From a bacterium (lineage in GTDB: Bacteria; Verrucomicrobiota; Kiritimatiellia; RFP12; UBA1067), in the NCBI GenBank assembly GCA_030537465.1, contig JAUNMP010000025.1, positions 1 to 36,757 of the forward strand: DNA of 36,757 bases, given 5' to 3'. Under the pieces are notes generated by a model. That model was not told the DNA's origin. It worked only from the letters and a program-made list of their open reading frames with translations, and made no database searches. Position numbers and translations under genes: made by a program. This document shows positions 1 through 8,118 of the stretch, in pieces. Each line of letters opens with the position of its first letter. Positions within the stretch are counted from its first letter, which is position 1.

Positions 1-50
1 CGCCGTCAGGCGGACGGACAAGCCGTCAACGCCGAGGTTTTGCAATTACC

Positions 51-78
51 TCACTATTCACTTTTCACTATTCGCTCG
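51..78. repeat. Degenerate heptamer tandem repeat after guaB
   Basis: Four consecutive 7-bp units are visible: TCACTAT, TCACTTT, TCACTAT, TCGCTCG. The block sits directly downstream of the guaB stop codon. It has the same 7-bp periodicity, but a different unit, as the repeats at 2405-2510 and 3736-3826. The function is unknown. Similar degenerate heptamers (STRR-like) are known from other bacteria, notably cyanobacteria. Confidence 0.6.
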
Positions 79-81
79 TTT

Positions 82-1584
82 CTACGCCCTGTAGTTCGGC
101 GCTTCCTTCGTGATCGTGATGTCGTGCGGACGCGCCTCGCGCTGTCCGGCCGCCGTCACGCGGTAGAACTTGCCGCGGGCCTTGAGGTCCGCGATCGTCT
201 TCGTGCCACAGTAGCCGAGCGTGGCGCGCAGACCACCGCAGAACTGCGTCATGATCGCCGAGACGTGGCCGGAATACGGCACCATGCCCTCGATGCCCTG
301 CGGCACGAGACCATCTTCGTTCTCGTTGTCCTGGAAGTAGCGGGCGCGGGATCCCTTGCCGTTCTTGAGCGCGGCCATGGAGCCCATACCGCGATACACC
401 ACGTACTTGCGGCCGTTCGCGTAGATTTTCTCGCCCGGACTTTCCTCCGTACCCGCGAGGACGGAGCCGAGCATCACGCTGTCCGCGCCGGCGGCAAGGG
501 CCTTCGGCACGTCGCCGGAAAGCTTGATGCCGCCATCGGCGATCACCGCCACGCCCGACCCACGCAGGGCCTTCGCGGCGCTGTAGACCGCCGTAAGCTG
601 TGGGATGCCGACGCCGCACACGACGCGCGTTGTGCAGATGGAACCGGGGCCGATGCCGACCTTGACCGCGTGCGCACCGCACTTGGCGAGATCGACCGCC
701 GCCTCGCCCGTCGCGATGTTGCCGGCGATCACATCCACCTTCGGGAAATGCTTGACGATGTACTTCGTCATCTCCATGATGCCCTTGGAGTGGCCATGGG
801 CGGAATCGACCACCACCACATCGACGCCGGCCGCCGCGAGCTTCTCCATGCGGGAGAGGTCGCCCTTGCCACCCGAGACGGAAGCGGAGACGCGCAGACG
901 GAACTGGTCGTCGCAGTTGTACGAGGGGTTCTTGTTTTCGACGAGGCGCTGCACGTCGGTGAAGGAGTAGAGGCCGACAACCTTGCCAGCCTTGTCGACG
1001 AGCGGTAGTTTGCCCATTTTGTGGGCGCGCATGATCTCGTAGGCCTTTTTGAGGGACGTGCCGGGCTTCGCGGTGATTGGATCCTTCTGCATCACGTCAC
1101 AGAGCTTCGCAGCGTCCATCGGAGCATAGCGCATATCGGCACCGGAGATCATGCCCACAAGACGGTCCTGATCGTCCAGCACGGGGAAACCGTTGAACGA
1201 GAGGCCCAGACGACGCTTCTCGGCGCGGAGGAAGGAGATGTCATCGTTCGCATGGAAGCAGACAGGCTTCGCGATGAGGCCGTTCAGGTAGTTCTTCACC
1301 TTCGCGACCTCGGCAGCCTGATCGTCCTCCTCGAGATTCTTGTGAATCACGCCGATTCCGCCCGCAAGCGCCATCGCAATGGCCATAGGAGCCTCGGTGA
1401 CCGTGTCCATGGCCGCGGAGATGAACGGAACCTTCATCTTCTGACGCGAGGTCAACTGCGTCTCAAGAGAGGCTTCATCGGGAAGAAAATCTGCATACTG
1501 TGTCACGAGCGTGACGTCATCGTAGGTGAGACCTTCGTACGGGAAGGTCTTCATAAATGCATCAAGATACTTGTTGGTGGCCAT
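82..1584 (-). CDS. guaB: IMP dehydrogenase
   Basis: Catalyses NAD-dependent oxidation of IMP to XMP, the committed step of GMP synthesis in the cytoplasm. The 500-residue product has the usual family length. The N-terminal barrel carries the segment YDDVTLV; a CBS-domain pair occupies roughly residues 105-215; the barrel then resumes with DSAHGHS, the catalytic-loop motif [11 protein letters not shown] (nucleophile Cys317), ADGGI and the flap region YRGMGSMAA. The ATG at 1584 is preceded by AGGAG with a 5-nt gap, which fixes the start. An AT-rich alternating stretch (about 1612-1622) may hold the -10 region, but no convincing -35 was seen. It is divergent from the EIIA-like gene at 1680. Identification is secure. 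Confidence 0.97.
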   Translation of the reverse strand: MATNKYLDAFMKTFPYEGLTYDDVTLVTQYADFLPDEASLETQLTSRQKMKVPFISAAMDTVTEAPMAIAMALAGGIGVIHKNLEEDDQAAEVAKVKNYLNGLIAKPVCFHANDDISFLRAEKRRLGLSFNGFPVLDDQDRLVGMISGADMRYAPMDAAKLCDVMQKDPITAKPGTSLKKAYEIMRAHKMGKLPLVDKAGKVVGLYSFTDVQRLVENKNPSYNCDDQFRLRVSASVSGGKGDLSRMEKLAAAGVDVVVVDSAHGHSKGIMEMTKYIVKHFPKVDVIAGNIATGEAAVDLAKCGAHAVKVGIGPGSICTTRVVCGVGIPQLTAVYSAAKALRGSGVAVIADGGIKLSGDVPKALAAGADSVMLGSVLAGTEESPGEKIYANGRKYVVYRGMGSMAALKNGKGSRARYFQDNENEDGLVPQGIEGMVPYSGHVSAIMTQFCGGLRATLGYCGTKTIADLKARGKFYRVTAAGQREARPHDITITKEAPNYRA

Positions 1585-1663
1585 ATGAGCTCCTAGTCTG
1601 TCCTTTTGCCCATATATATATACTCTTTTTCGGGGTGGAAGGCAAGCCGAAAGCTTGGGAATG

Positions 1664-1672
1664 TGATAGAAT
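1664..1672 (+). promoter_or_regulatory. Extended -10 promoter, possible leaderless start
   Basis: TGATAGAAT (TG-N-TAGAAT) ends 7 nt before the ATG at 1680, so the expected transcription start lies at or within a base of the start codon. No Shine-Dalgarno is present. No good -35 was found, as is common for extended -10 promoters. The same arrangement occurs before 13306 on the minus strand. Confidence 0.45.
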
Positions 1673-1679
1673 ACGGGCC

Positions 1680-2405
1680 ATGGGATATCAACTGATGGAT
1701 CAGAAAAGTGCCGCGGCGCACCTACACATGTCGCTGAACGACCTCCGGCATTTTGCGCAGCGCGGCGAAGTCGCCAGCGTCAAGCGGGGCGACATGTACT
1801 TCTTCGAGCACCGCGAGCTTGACGAATGGGCGCAGCGTCGACTGATGGTCCTCAACGAGAAGACCCTCACGGCCGAGCACAAGGTCGCGATGATCGAACG
1901 CCGACGGAACGACGGACACGACTTCCACGTCGCGGACCTGCTTCGTCCAGAGACAATCGCCCCCGCCCTCACCGCCAAGGGGCGAGCCGGCGTGCTCCGC
2001 GACATGACCGACTTCGCGGACTCCACCGGACTCCTCTACGACCCCGAGACCCTTTTCGCCGAGCTCTCCGCCCGCGAGGAGGTCGCCTCCACCGCAGCTG
2101 GTGGCGGCGTCGCCTTCCTCCATCCTCGCTACCACGACCCCTATCTCTTCCAGGAGACCTTCCTCGCGCTCGGCCGTACCGTCCGCCCCGTCTTCTTCGG
2201 CTCGCAGGACGGTGAAGGCACAGACCTCTTCTTCATGATCTGCTGCACGGATCACACCCTTCACCTGCACATCCTCGCCCGTCTCTGCCTGCTCGCGCAC
2301 GGCACCCCCCTTCTGCAGGAGCTCCGCGAGGCCCCGGACGCCGAAACCATGCACGCGGCATTGAAAAAGGCCGAGGATGAATTCCTCGGCCAGATGAGTC
2401 CTTGA
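1680..2405 (+). CDS. Helix-turn-helix / PTS EIIA-type (PtsN-like) protein
   Basis: A 241-residue cytoplasmic protein. Residues about 5-55 resemble an excisionase/MerR-like helix-turn-helix (QKSAAAHLHMSLNDLRHFAQ followed by a wing-like segment and DEWAQRR). Residues about 85-235 resemble the mannitol/fructose EIIA domain. FLHPR with His148 sits where PtsN-type domains carry the phosphorylatable His, followed by a VFFGSQDGEGTDLFFMICC strand and an HLHILARL helix. EIIA-Ntr proteins are regulatory phosphoacceptors rather than sugar transporters. No HPr or EI gene is nearby, so the phosphodonor is unknown. The ATG at 1680 is chosen because it begins the conserved HTH and follows an extended -10; longer frames would overlap guaB. 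It could be a DNA- or partner-binding regulator controlled by phosphorylation. Confidence 0.75.
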   Translation: MGYQLMDQKSAAAHLHMSLNDLRHFAQRGEVASVKRGDMYFFEHRELDEWAQRRLMVLNEKTLTAEHKVAMIERRRNDGHDFHVADLLRPETIAPALTAKGRAGVLRDMTDFADSTGLLYDPETLFAELSAREEVASTAAGGGVAFLHPRYHDPYLFQETFLALGRTVRPVFFGSQDGEGTDLFFMICCTDHTLHLHILARLCLLAHGTPLLQELREAPDAETMHAALKKAEDEFLGQMSP

Positions 2406-2510
2406 GGTTCAAGGTTCCGGGTTCAAGGTTCCGGGGGTTACGTTAAGGAGACAAGCAAAGTATGCCCTCGCGAACCCGGAACTTGGAACTTTGAACCTTG
2501 AACTTTGAAC
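2405..2510. repeat. Inverted pair of heptamer repeat arrays
   Basis: Two heptamer arrays face each other: AGGTTCA/AGGTTCC/GGGTTCA/AGGTTCC at 2405-2432, and GAACCCG/GAACTTG/GAACTTT/GAACCTT/GAACTTT at 2472-2506. The arms are near-complementary and can fold into a long imperfect hairpin with a loop of about 40 nt. The repeat fills the gap between the convergent genes ending at 2405 and 2511, so it may act as a bidirectional terminator or be a mobile repeat. Confidence 0.7.
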
Positions 2511-3719
2511 TCATTCCATCGGAATGTTACACGCCTGCAGCGAGACCTTGTGTACGCGGAGGTCGTGGTCGTAGAGTTCCACGGGATTCGGCTTTTCGCC
2601 GCGTAGGATTTCAGCCAGTTCCTTCAGCTGCCCCGCATAGCGGTCCTCGGCCGACACGAACTTGATTTCATGATGGCCCTTCTTGTAGCCGGGCTTGTCC
2701 TTCTTGAGGTAGAGCTTCACGACCAGCTCCTTGAGCGTCTCGGTCTTGACGCCGCCAAGGTCGTGCTTGACCTTCGTGAAATCCTCGATCGGCTCGATTT
2801 CGATCGTGCCGTCCGTTCCGTCGATGCGGAGATGACGGCGCGGCTGCGAACCCTTGCTGCACACGCGGACCGTGCCCATGCAATTCGGCCATTCCATGAT
2901 CGTGAGCGTGTTGTTCGGCGTTCCCTCCGGATCGCCCGGAGCCGTCTTGACGATCGAGTAGCATTTGTCGGGCATCACATCGTGCATGAGCGGCAGCGCA
3001 TATTCGATCACATGGCAGGTGAGCAGGTAGATCGTTCCGCCCGGATAGGCAGACGAATAGGCGGGATACTTCTTGCCGCCATAGGAGTGGTTGAGGTTCG
3101 CGTCGATCGCGAAGACATCGCCGATGAGACCATCACGCGCCGCCTTGACGGCGAACTGGATCGCTTCGTTCGCGCGGAACATGTAGCCCGTCTGCAGGGG
3201 GATGTTGCGGGCGCGGCAGATGTCGCTGATCGGCTTGAAGGCCTCCAGCGACGTGCCGAGCGGCTTGTCCATGTGCATCGGATAGCCGCGCTTCGCACAT
3301 TCGAGCGCGATGTCCGTCAGCTCCGCGTTCGAGACTTCCACCACGATCAGGTCGGGCTTGACCTCGTCGAAGACCTGCTGCGGCGTAAAGCACGGATAGT
3401 TCGTGTAGCTGTTCACTTTCGGTTCGGCCATGCGCATGACCTTCGACGACGAGTCATTGACCCATCCAACGATCTCGTAGTCGTCCTTGAGTTTCCGCAT
3501 CGCGTCGAACTTGCCCCGCGCGTGGTTGTGGACGATTCCCCAGAGCACCGCGCGGATCTTCTTGTTCTTCGTCGGCTGCCACTGCGGTCCATTGACTGCC
3601 TCCTCAATCGTCTGGCCGTTCGACGCCGGCTGATAGGCCGCATCCCGCTTCGTCTCCACCACCGTCGCACATCCGACAATCAACGCCATTGCGCCACAGA
3701 ACATCATCGTTTTCTTCAT
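2511..3719 (-). CDS. Gfo/Idh/MocA-family oxidoreductase, predicted lipoprotein
   Basis: The 402-residue product has the Gfo/Idh/MocA fold: a Rossmann domain beginning near IRAVLWGIVHNHARGKFDA (about residues 55-73), the DKPLG motif that corresponds to the family's EKP, GYMFR, then a C-terminal alpha/beta domain. The family uses NAD(P) to oxidise, reduce or epimerise sugars and cyclitols. The N terminus, MKKTMMFCGAMALIVGC, is a lipoprotein signal with lipobox I-V-G-C (Cys17), which is odd for a cofactor-dependent dehydrogenase. SD GGAGAA precedes the ATG. It lies downstream of another family member on the same strand, separated by a heptamer repeat, so the two may act in one sugar pathway. The substrate cannot be named. 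Confidence 0.85.
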   Translation of the reverse strand: MKKTMMFCGAMALIVGCATVVETKRDAAYQPASNGQTIEEAVNGPQWQPTKNKKIRAVLWGIVHNHARGKFDAMRKLKDDYEIVGWVNDSSSKVMRMAEPKVNSYTNYPCFTPQQVFDEVKPDLIVVEVSNAELTDIALECAKRGYPMHMDKPLGTSLEAFKPISDICRARNIPLQTGYMFRANEAIQFAVKAARDGLIGDVFAIDANLNHSYGGKKYPAYSSAYPGGTIYLLTCHVIEYALPLMHDVMPDKCYSIVKTAPGDPEGTPNNTLTIMEWPNCMGTVRVCSKGSQPRRHLRIDGTDGTIEIEPIEDFTKVKHDLGGVKTETLKELVVKLYLKKDKPGYKKGHHEIKFVSAEDRYAGQLKELAEILRGEKPNPVELYDHDLRVHKVSLQACNIPME

Positions 3720-3735
3720 CAGTATTCTCCGATTT

Positions 3736-3826
3736 AGCTTAGAGCTTGGAGATTGGAGATTGGAGTTTGGAGTTTCTCCCGTCTAAAAGCTAATAGCTCT
3801 AAGCTCCAAGCTTCAAGCTTGAAGTT
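3736..3826. repeat. Inverted pair of heptamer repeat arrays (AGCTTNN type)
   Basis: The left array has units AGCTTAG, AGCTTGG, AGATTGG, AGATTGG, AGTTTGG, AGTTTCT (3736-3777). The right array has AAAAGCT, AATAGCT, CTAAGCT, CCAAGCT, TCAAGCT, TGAAGTT (3785-3826). The two are imperfect inverted complements. The repeat lies between two minus-strand oxidoreductase genes, and the stop codon of the upstream gene (3813-3815) falls inside it. Confidence 0.7.
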
Positions 3827-5267
3827 CCCACCCCTTGCGGTATTGGGTCTTCAGGAACGTGTTGGCCTTGTCGCTGTTCGTGAACTTCGTGCCGTCCCAC
3901 AGGTATTCGCCCACGCCCGTGCGGGCCGTGGCGTTCCCCAGCATCAGCACCTTGGCGAGCGGCACGGAGTAATCGAAATTCGTGTTCGCCTCGCGGTGTT
4001 CGCGGACGGCGTTCATGAACTCCAGCACATGCTCGTCGGACTGGTAGCCGACCTTGTTCTTGACGAAGTCGCGCCCGATCCCCTTCGGGAAGAAACGCAC
4101 CGAACTATGGAAGCAGTGCCAGATCGCGCCCTTCGTGCCGATGAAGACGCTGCCCATGAACGCGAGCGGTGCACGCTCGAGCTTGTACTGCTTCTCGAAT
4201 TCGAGCAGAGCCGGCGGAAAGTTCAGATACTCGCGCTTCTGGGCAATGTTGTTGTTTCCCTCCACGTAGGGGCGCTGCAGCGGCACGCCGTCCTTCAAAC
4301 CGTCGTACCAGTGCAGTGTCACGGGCGGCAGTCCATCGCGCGCGGGGAAATGGAAGTCGATCGTGTCGCGCCGCGCCCAGGCGCCTTCGGCGCCCCAGGA
4401 CAGGTCCTTCACCTCTACGCGGTCGGGCACGGCCTTTCCGAGGTCGAGCGCCCAGAACGGCGCGTCCATGATGTGCGTCCCCATGTTGCCGATCGAGCCG
4501 TTGCCATAGCCGATCCAGCTATGCCAGTCGTGCGGATGGAGTCCGGTGCGCTCCTTGCCGTCCTTGCCGCCATAGCGTCCGTAGTAGTCGCAGGTTGGTG
4601 CGGGACCGCACCAGAGATCCCAGTCCATGCCCTTGGGCAACGTGCCGCCCTGAGGGCGAAAGTCATTCGAATTGCAGCGGTCGGAGTAGCTGTAGACCTC
4701 CGTCACGTCGCCGATCAGGCCCTTCTTCACGGCGTCCACGCACATCTTCATCGCGGTCGTGGAATGCCCGTAGTTGCCGACCTGCGTGATGACGCCCGTC
4801 TTCTTCGCCTCGCGTTCGAGCAGGCAGACCTCCTCCATCGTGAGCGCAAACGGCTTTTCAAGGAAGAGATTGATGCCGCGCCGCACGGCCATCAGCGCCG
4901 GGAGCGCGTGATGATGATTCGGGGTCGCGACGAATACCGCGTCCAGTTCATCCCCGCACTTTGCGTACATCTCGCGATAGTCGGCGAAGCAACGGGTCTT
5001 CGAGAAGTCGAACTTTCCGTAGAAGCCGATGGCGGACTTCATCACGGCATGAAAGCGATTCGGATCCGGGTCGCACATGGAGACCACCTCGAAGTTCTCG
5101 GGACCGCCCATCCGGCGGATGAGCCCCGTCATCTGCGCGCCGCAGCCGATCAGGCCCACGCGGATCTTCGCGCCGGCGGCAATCTGCCGCGCACGGCTCT
5201 GTCCAAAGGCCACGCCACCAATGCCAAAGGCCGCACCCGCGGTCAGGAAGCTTCTTCTTGAAATCAT
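3813..5267 (-). CDS. Tat-exported Gfo/Idh/MocA-family oxidoreductase
   Basis: The 484-residue product begins MISRRSFLTAGAAFGIGG, a twin-arginine signal, implying export after cofactor loading. The Rossmann motif IRVGLIGCGAQMTGLI follows; then FVATPNHHHALPAL, LEKPFALTME (EKP lysine) and a C-terminal domain containing WHSWIGYGNGSIGNMGTH, typical of Bacteroidetes/PVC secreted members. Likely a periplasmic NAD(P)-dependent sugar or glycoside oxidoreductase; substrate unknown. The frame extends further upstream, but the ATG at 5267 begins the Tat signal and has GGAG 9-12 nt upstream. A good sigma-70 type promoter is at 5328-5356. The stop codon is embedded in a heptamer repeat. Confidence 0.88.
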   Translation of the reverse strand: MISRRSFLTAGAAFGIGGVAFGQSRARQIAAGAKIRVGLIGCGAQMTGLIRRMGGPENFEVVSMCDPDPNRFHAVMKSAIGFYGKFDFSKTRCFADYREMYAKCGDELDAVFVATPNHHHALPALMAVRRGINLFLEKPFALTMEEVCLLEREAKKTGVITQVGNYGHSTTAMKMCVDAVKKGLIGDVTEVYSYSDRCNSNDFRPQGGTLPKGMDWDLWCGPAPTCDYYGRYGGKDGKERTGLHPHDWHSWIGYGNGSIGNMGTHIMDAPFWALDLGKAVPDRVEVKDLSWGAEGAWARRDTIDFHFPARDGLPPVTLHWYDGLKDGVPLQRPYVEGNNNIAQKREYLNFPPALLEFEKQYKLERAPLAFMGSVFIGTKGAIWHCFHSSVRFFPKGIGRDFVKNKVGYQSDEHVLEFMNAVREHREANTNFDYSVPLAKVLMLGNATARTGVGEYLWDGTKFTNSDKANTFLKTQYRKGWELQA

Positions 5268-5327
5268 TTCCGCATCTCCAGGTTCAACGACAGCAATCAA
5301 ACAGAAACACCCAGCGAAACGATGCGG

Positions 5328-5356
5328 ATTATCGCATAGGAAACCCCTCGCGTCAA
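5328..5356 (-). promoter_or_regulatory. Promoter of the Tat oxidoreductase gene
   Basis: On the minus strand, TTGACG (5351-5356) and GATAAT (5328-5333) are separated by exactly 17 bp. The site lies about 60 bp upstream of the ATG at 5267. It is divergent from the plus-strand extended -10 at 5378-5386, with 24 bp between the two. Confidence 0.65.
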
Positions 5357-5377
5357 GAGCTACGTTCGGAGAGGATT

Positions 5378-5386
5378 TGTTATAAT
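5378..5386 (+). promoter_or_regulatory. Extended -10 promoter
   Basis: TGTTATAAT contains a perfect -10 hexamer at 5381-5386 with an upstream TG. No clear -35 is seen. It lies 32 nt before the ATG at 5419 and overlaps a possible TTG start at 5386, which argues against that longer start. Confidence 0.6.
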
Positions 5387-5418
5387 TGCCCGCGATCGTG
5401 AACAACTGGCAGGAAAAC

Positions 5419-6858
5419 ATGAAAGCAAGTGAAAAGCCCAGGCTTCCAAAATCATCCGTGTCGATGCGGCGGCGCGTTCTCCACCACATCACCCTCTTGT
5501 TCGTACTCTCCGTGCATTCCCTTCTGGCCGACGTCCGGTTGCTCGAGGGTTCGGACGCACAACCGGATGCGGCAGGCACCAGCATTCTGTTCCAACGGGA
5601 CACCGCATCCGGTCGCCGCGTGGGCATATTCTCCCTCGTCGAACAACAGGAGACCTGGATCGACAACCGTCCCGGCCATTCGACCTGCCCGTGCTGGAGT
5701 CTCGACGGATCCGTCGTCTACACCTGGGGCTACGAGACCAACACTGCCTTCGCCGCGCGCGGAAGTTCATCGGGATTCAACCTCTGGCGCTGGAAAGACG
5801 GCATGCGGCGGCAACTGACCTTTGGACGCGAACGCGACTATACGCCCTCGGTCTCTCCTGACGGTAGAACCATCTACTATTCGACCACCCATGGCGTCGA
5901 GCAGGACGACATCTTCAAGAACACCGTCGCCCTTGAGTCCATTTCCGTCGACGGGGGTGATCGCCGGCCCTTCGCCCACATCAAGGGAGCGAGCTGCGGG
6001 TTGGTGAGCCCGCGCATCTCGCCCGACGGACGCTTCGCCGTCTGGGCACAGATCGACCGCTTCTTCGACACCTGGCATCTCATGGCCGCCCGCGTCGACA
6101 ATCCCCGGACGACATGCACGCTGACGCCGAAAACGTTCTCAGCCTACTCGCCCGCGTGGTGTCCGGACGGCGAACACCTCGCTTTCACGGGATTCCAGAT
6201 GGGCGATCCCACCTGGGGCGTCTACATCCAGCATCTGGCCTCCGGAGCACTGCACCGGATTGCTTCGGGACGCAATCCCGCCTTTTCAGCCGATGGACGG
6301 AAGCTCTACTACGATCAGGACGGCAGTATCTTCGTGCACGACCTCACGCCAGACGATTTTCCGCGGAACACCGCCGAAGCCTGCGCCCGTGAACGCGCTC
6401 GCCGAGAGGCTCAGGAGGCGGAGACCATTCACGTCCGCGCGAAGATCGTCTATCAACCTGCGCAAGGCCTCTCGTTCGTCGCCGTCGGCGCGACGCCGCT
6501 CCATCCGCTGACGCTCCAGCTTTTCTTCCGAGACACGAATACCGTGGAGTTCGCCACGCGAAGCGGATCCGATCTCCACTATGCGCACGTTCTGCGTAGG
6601 GGATTGTTCGTGCCCGGAAAGGCGTACACGCTCACGGGTATCCGTCAGGGCGACACGCTGCGGATCTCCGTGGACGACGAAGCCCCCTCCGCCACTGCCG
6701 AGTTCGGTTCGTTGATGCCCGTCCAGGAACCTGACAAGGTGACCCGCGGACGCAACTTCCCAGGCAAAATCAAGGATCTGCGCATCAAGCGCGGATGGCC
6801 GGCCGAGGTTCCGCGCCCCCTCACGCGGGACGCATTCTGGAAAGGAGGTGCGGAATGA
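5419..6858 (+). CDS. Secreted TolB-like beta-propeller protein with C-terminal laminin-G-like region
   Basis: A 479-residue protein. The N terminus is basic and then hydrophobic (MRRRVLHHITLLFVLSVHSLLA, about residues 16-37), a likely export signal. Residues about 40-310 carry PD40/WD40-like repeats with the recurring signature SPDGR, CPDGEHLAF, SADGRKLYYDQDG, as in TolB-type propellers. The last ~130 residues form beta-strands ending in GRNFPGKIKDLRIKRG, similar to concanavalin/LamG domains. The role is probably carbohydrate or protein binding outside the cytoplasm; no enzyme motif is visible. The ATG at 5419 has AGGA 4 nt upstream (5411-5414). It overlaps the next gene by ATGA, so the two are translationally coupled. 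Confidence 0.75.
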   Translation: MKASEKPRLPKSSVSMRRRVLHHITLLFVLSVHSLLADVRLLEGSDAQPDAAGTSILFQRDTASGRRVGIFSLVEQQETWIDNRPGHSTCPCWSLDGSVVYTWGYETNTAFAARGSSSGFNLWRWKDGMRRQLTFGRERDYTPSVSPDGRTIYYSTTHGVEQDDIFKNTVALESISVDGGDRRPFAHIKGASCGLVSPRISPDGRFAVWAQIDRFFDTWHLMAARVDNPRTTCTLTPKTFSAYSPAWCPDGEHLAFTGFQMGDPTWGVYIQHLASGALHRIASGRNPAFSADGRKLYYDQDGSIFVHDLTPDDFPRNTAEACARERARREAQEAETIHVRAKIVYQPAQGLSFVAVGATPLHPLTLQLFFRDTNTVEFATRSGSDLHYAHVLRRGLFVPGKAYTLTGIRQGDTLRISVDDEAPSATAEFGSLMPVQEPDKVTRGRNFPGKIKDLRIKRGWPAEVPRPLTRDAFWKGGAE

Positions 6859-8051
6859 GACTATTCGCCCAGTCGATTCTGCTGTCTGTTCTGGTCTGCG
6901 TATGGAGCGTCGGCGCCTTCGAGAAGATCGCGCTCGTCGACTCCTACGATTTCGGACAGATCTTTGATACCGAGACGAAGACAGGTACGATCCGTATCGT
7001 CGACCACGTGCTGAAGACGGGCGCGGATACAGTGCTCTGGCGCAACTGTTCGGGATCGTTGATGCGCTATCATTCAGACGAGGAGAAGCCCTATCCAACG
7101 GAACATCCTCTCGAGAAGCTGCGGTTGCCCGCTTCGGGGACCGTCTATGGCTGGATGCGGCTGGATGCGGCGGAGCCCGACATCTACCGCACGGCCATGG
7201 AGACCTGCGCGACGCGAAAGGTGAAGCGAGGGGTCCACTGGCCCTACGAGGAGACGCACTGGTCAAGCTGGACGCTGGGCGGCTGGAATCTGGCGCATCC
7301 CCAGTATTGGTCTGTCTCATATGACGGTATGCCGTTCTATGGACGTGCTTCTCTCGTCCACCCTGAAGTCGTCGCCCACAAGCTTCGGCTCCTGGACGAA
7401 CTGCTCGCACGCGGAACCGACATCGTCTACATCGACCTGATGCGCAACGGTGGTTGGACGCCCGCCTATGAATATACGCCCGCTACGCGAGCCCGTTGGA
7501 CCGCGCGGTACGGAAGCGAGCCACTGCCGAAGGATTGGCGGAATGAACGCTGGCTGGCACTCATCTCCGAATACCAGCACGCCTATCTAAAGGCCATCCG
7601 TGCCCGACTCGACCGCGAAGAACGAAAGGTACGCCTGATTCTCGGAATCGACCACGTGGGACGCGTCGGGCGCGACTACAACTGGACGGATCGGGCGATC
7701 AACTGGCGGAAACTGGCAGCCGAGGGCGTGATCGACGCCGTCTCGGTGATGAGCGTCGACCTCACGGCCATCGACGTGAAGGATCCCTGGACGTCGACGA
7801 AACGCGTCTATGACAGCGTGAAGCGGGAGTGCGCCGGATGTCCCGTCTATTATCCGATTATGGCCTATAACTTCAAAGGCCGCCCTGGATTCCCCGAATA
7901 TATGAAGTGGACGGATCTCTCCGCCGCCGAAACCGTCCATCGACTCATAACCCTCGCCCAGGACGCAGGTGGTGCCGGCATCACCATGGAGGTCGTCGAC
8001 TACGCCAACTATCCCGAGCCTGTCTGCGCGGAAATCCGAAGCGCACGATAG
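6855..8051 (+). CDS. Secreted TIM-barrel, glycoside-hydrolase-like protein
   Basis: A 398-residue protein starting with a signal peptide (MRLFAQSILLSVLVCVWSVGA). The segments DIVYIDLMRNGGW, VRLILGIDHVGRVGRDYNW and AGGAGITMEVVDYANYPE look like successive beta-strands of a TIM barrel, as in hypothetical glycosyl-hydrolase-like families. I could not assign catalytic acids. The ATG overlaps the stop of the upstream propeller gene and is preceded by a strong AAAGGAGGTG, so both products are made together and probably act on the same substrate. The function is inferred from fold-like features only. Confidence 0.6.
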   Translation: MRLFAQSILLSVLVCVWSVGAFEKIALVDSYDFGQIFDTETKTGTIRIVDHVLKTGADTVLWRNCSGSLMRYHSDEEKPYPTEHPLEKLRLPASGTVYGWMRLDAAEPDIYRTAMETCATRKVKRGVHWPYEETHWSSWTLGGWNLAHPQYWSVSYDGMPFYGRASLVHPEVVAHKLRLLDELLARGTDIVYIDLMRNGGWTPAYEYTPATRARWTARYGSEPLPKDWRNERWLALISEYQHAYLKAIRARLDREERKVRLILGIDHVGRVGRDYNWTDRAINWRKLAAEGVIDAVSVMSVDLTAIDVKDPWTSTKRVYDSVKRECAGCPVYYPIMAYNFKGRPGFPEYMKWTDLSAAETVHRLITLAQDAGGAGITMEVVDYANYPEPVCAEIRSAR

Positions 8052-8074
8052 GCGCCCACAATTCCCACGGCTTG

Positions 8075-8083
8075 TGGTATACT
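8075..8083 (+). promoter_or_regulatory. Extended -10 promoter of nifU
   Basis: TGGTATACT, with TATACT at 8078-8083, lies 35 nt before the nifU ATG. No good -35 is recognised at the expected spacing. Confidence 0.5.
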
Positions 8084-8118
8084 ATCTGCCGATTTTTTGA
8101 GCAAGGATACACGAGAAC

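Noticed and set aside
2670..3737. Long plus-strand open frame opposite the lipoprotein oxidoreductase
   Set aside because: It is the antisense shadow of a clear Gfo/Idh/MocA gene in GC-rich DNA. Its Arg/Leu/Asp/Val-rich composition is typical of a shadow and it has no recognisable motif.
3753..5261. 502-residue plus-strand frame opposite the Tat oxidoreductase
   Set aside because: Shadow frame; the minus-strand product has family motifs, an SD and a promoter.
5386..5418. TTG start for the beta-propeller gene
   Set aside because: It overlaps the TATAAT -10 element. The ATG at 5419 has a well-placed AGGA.
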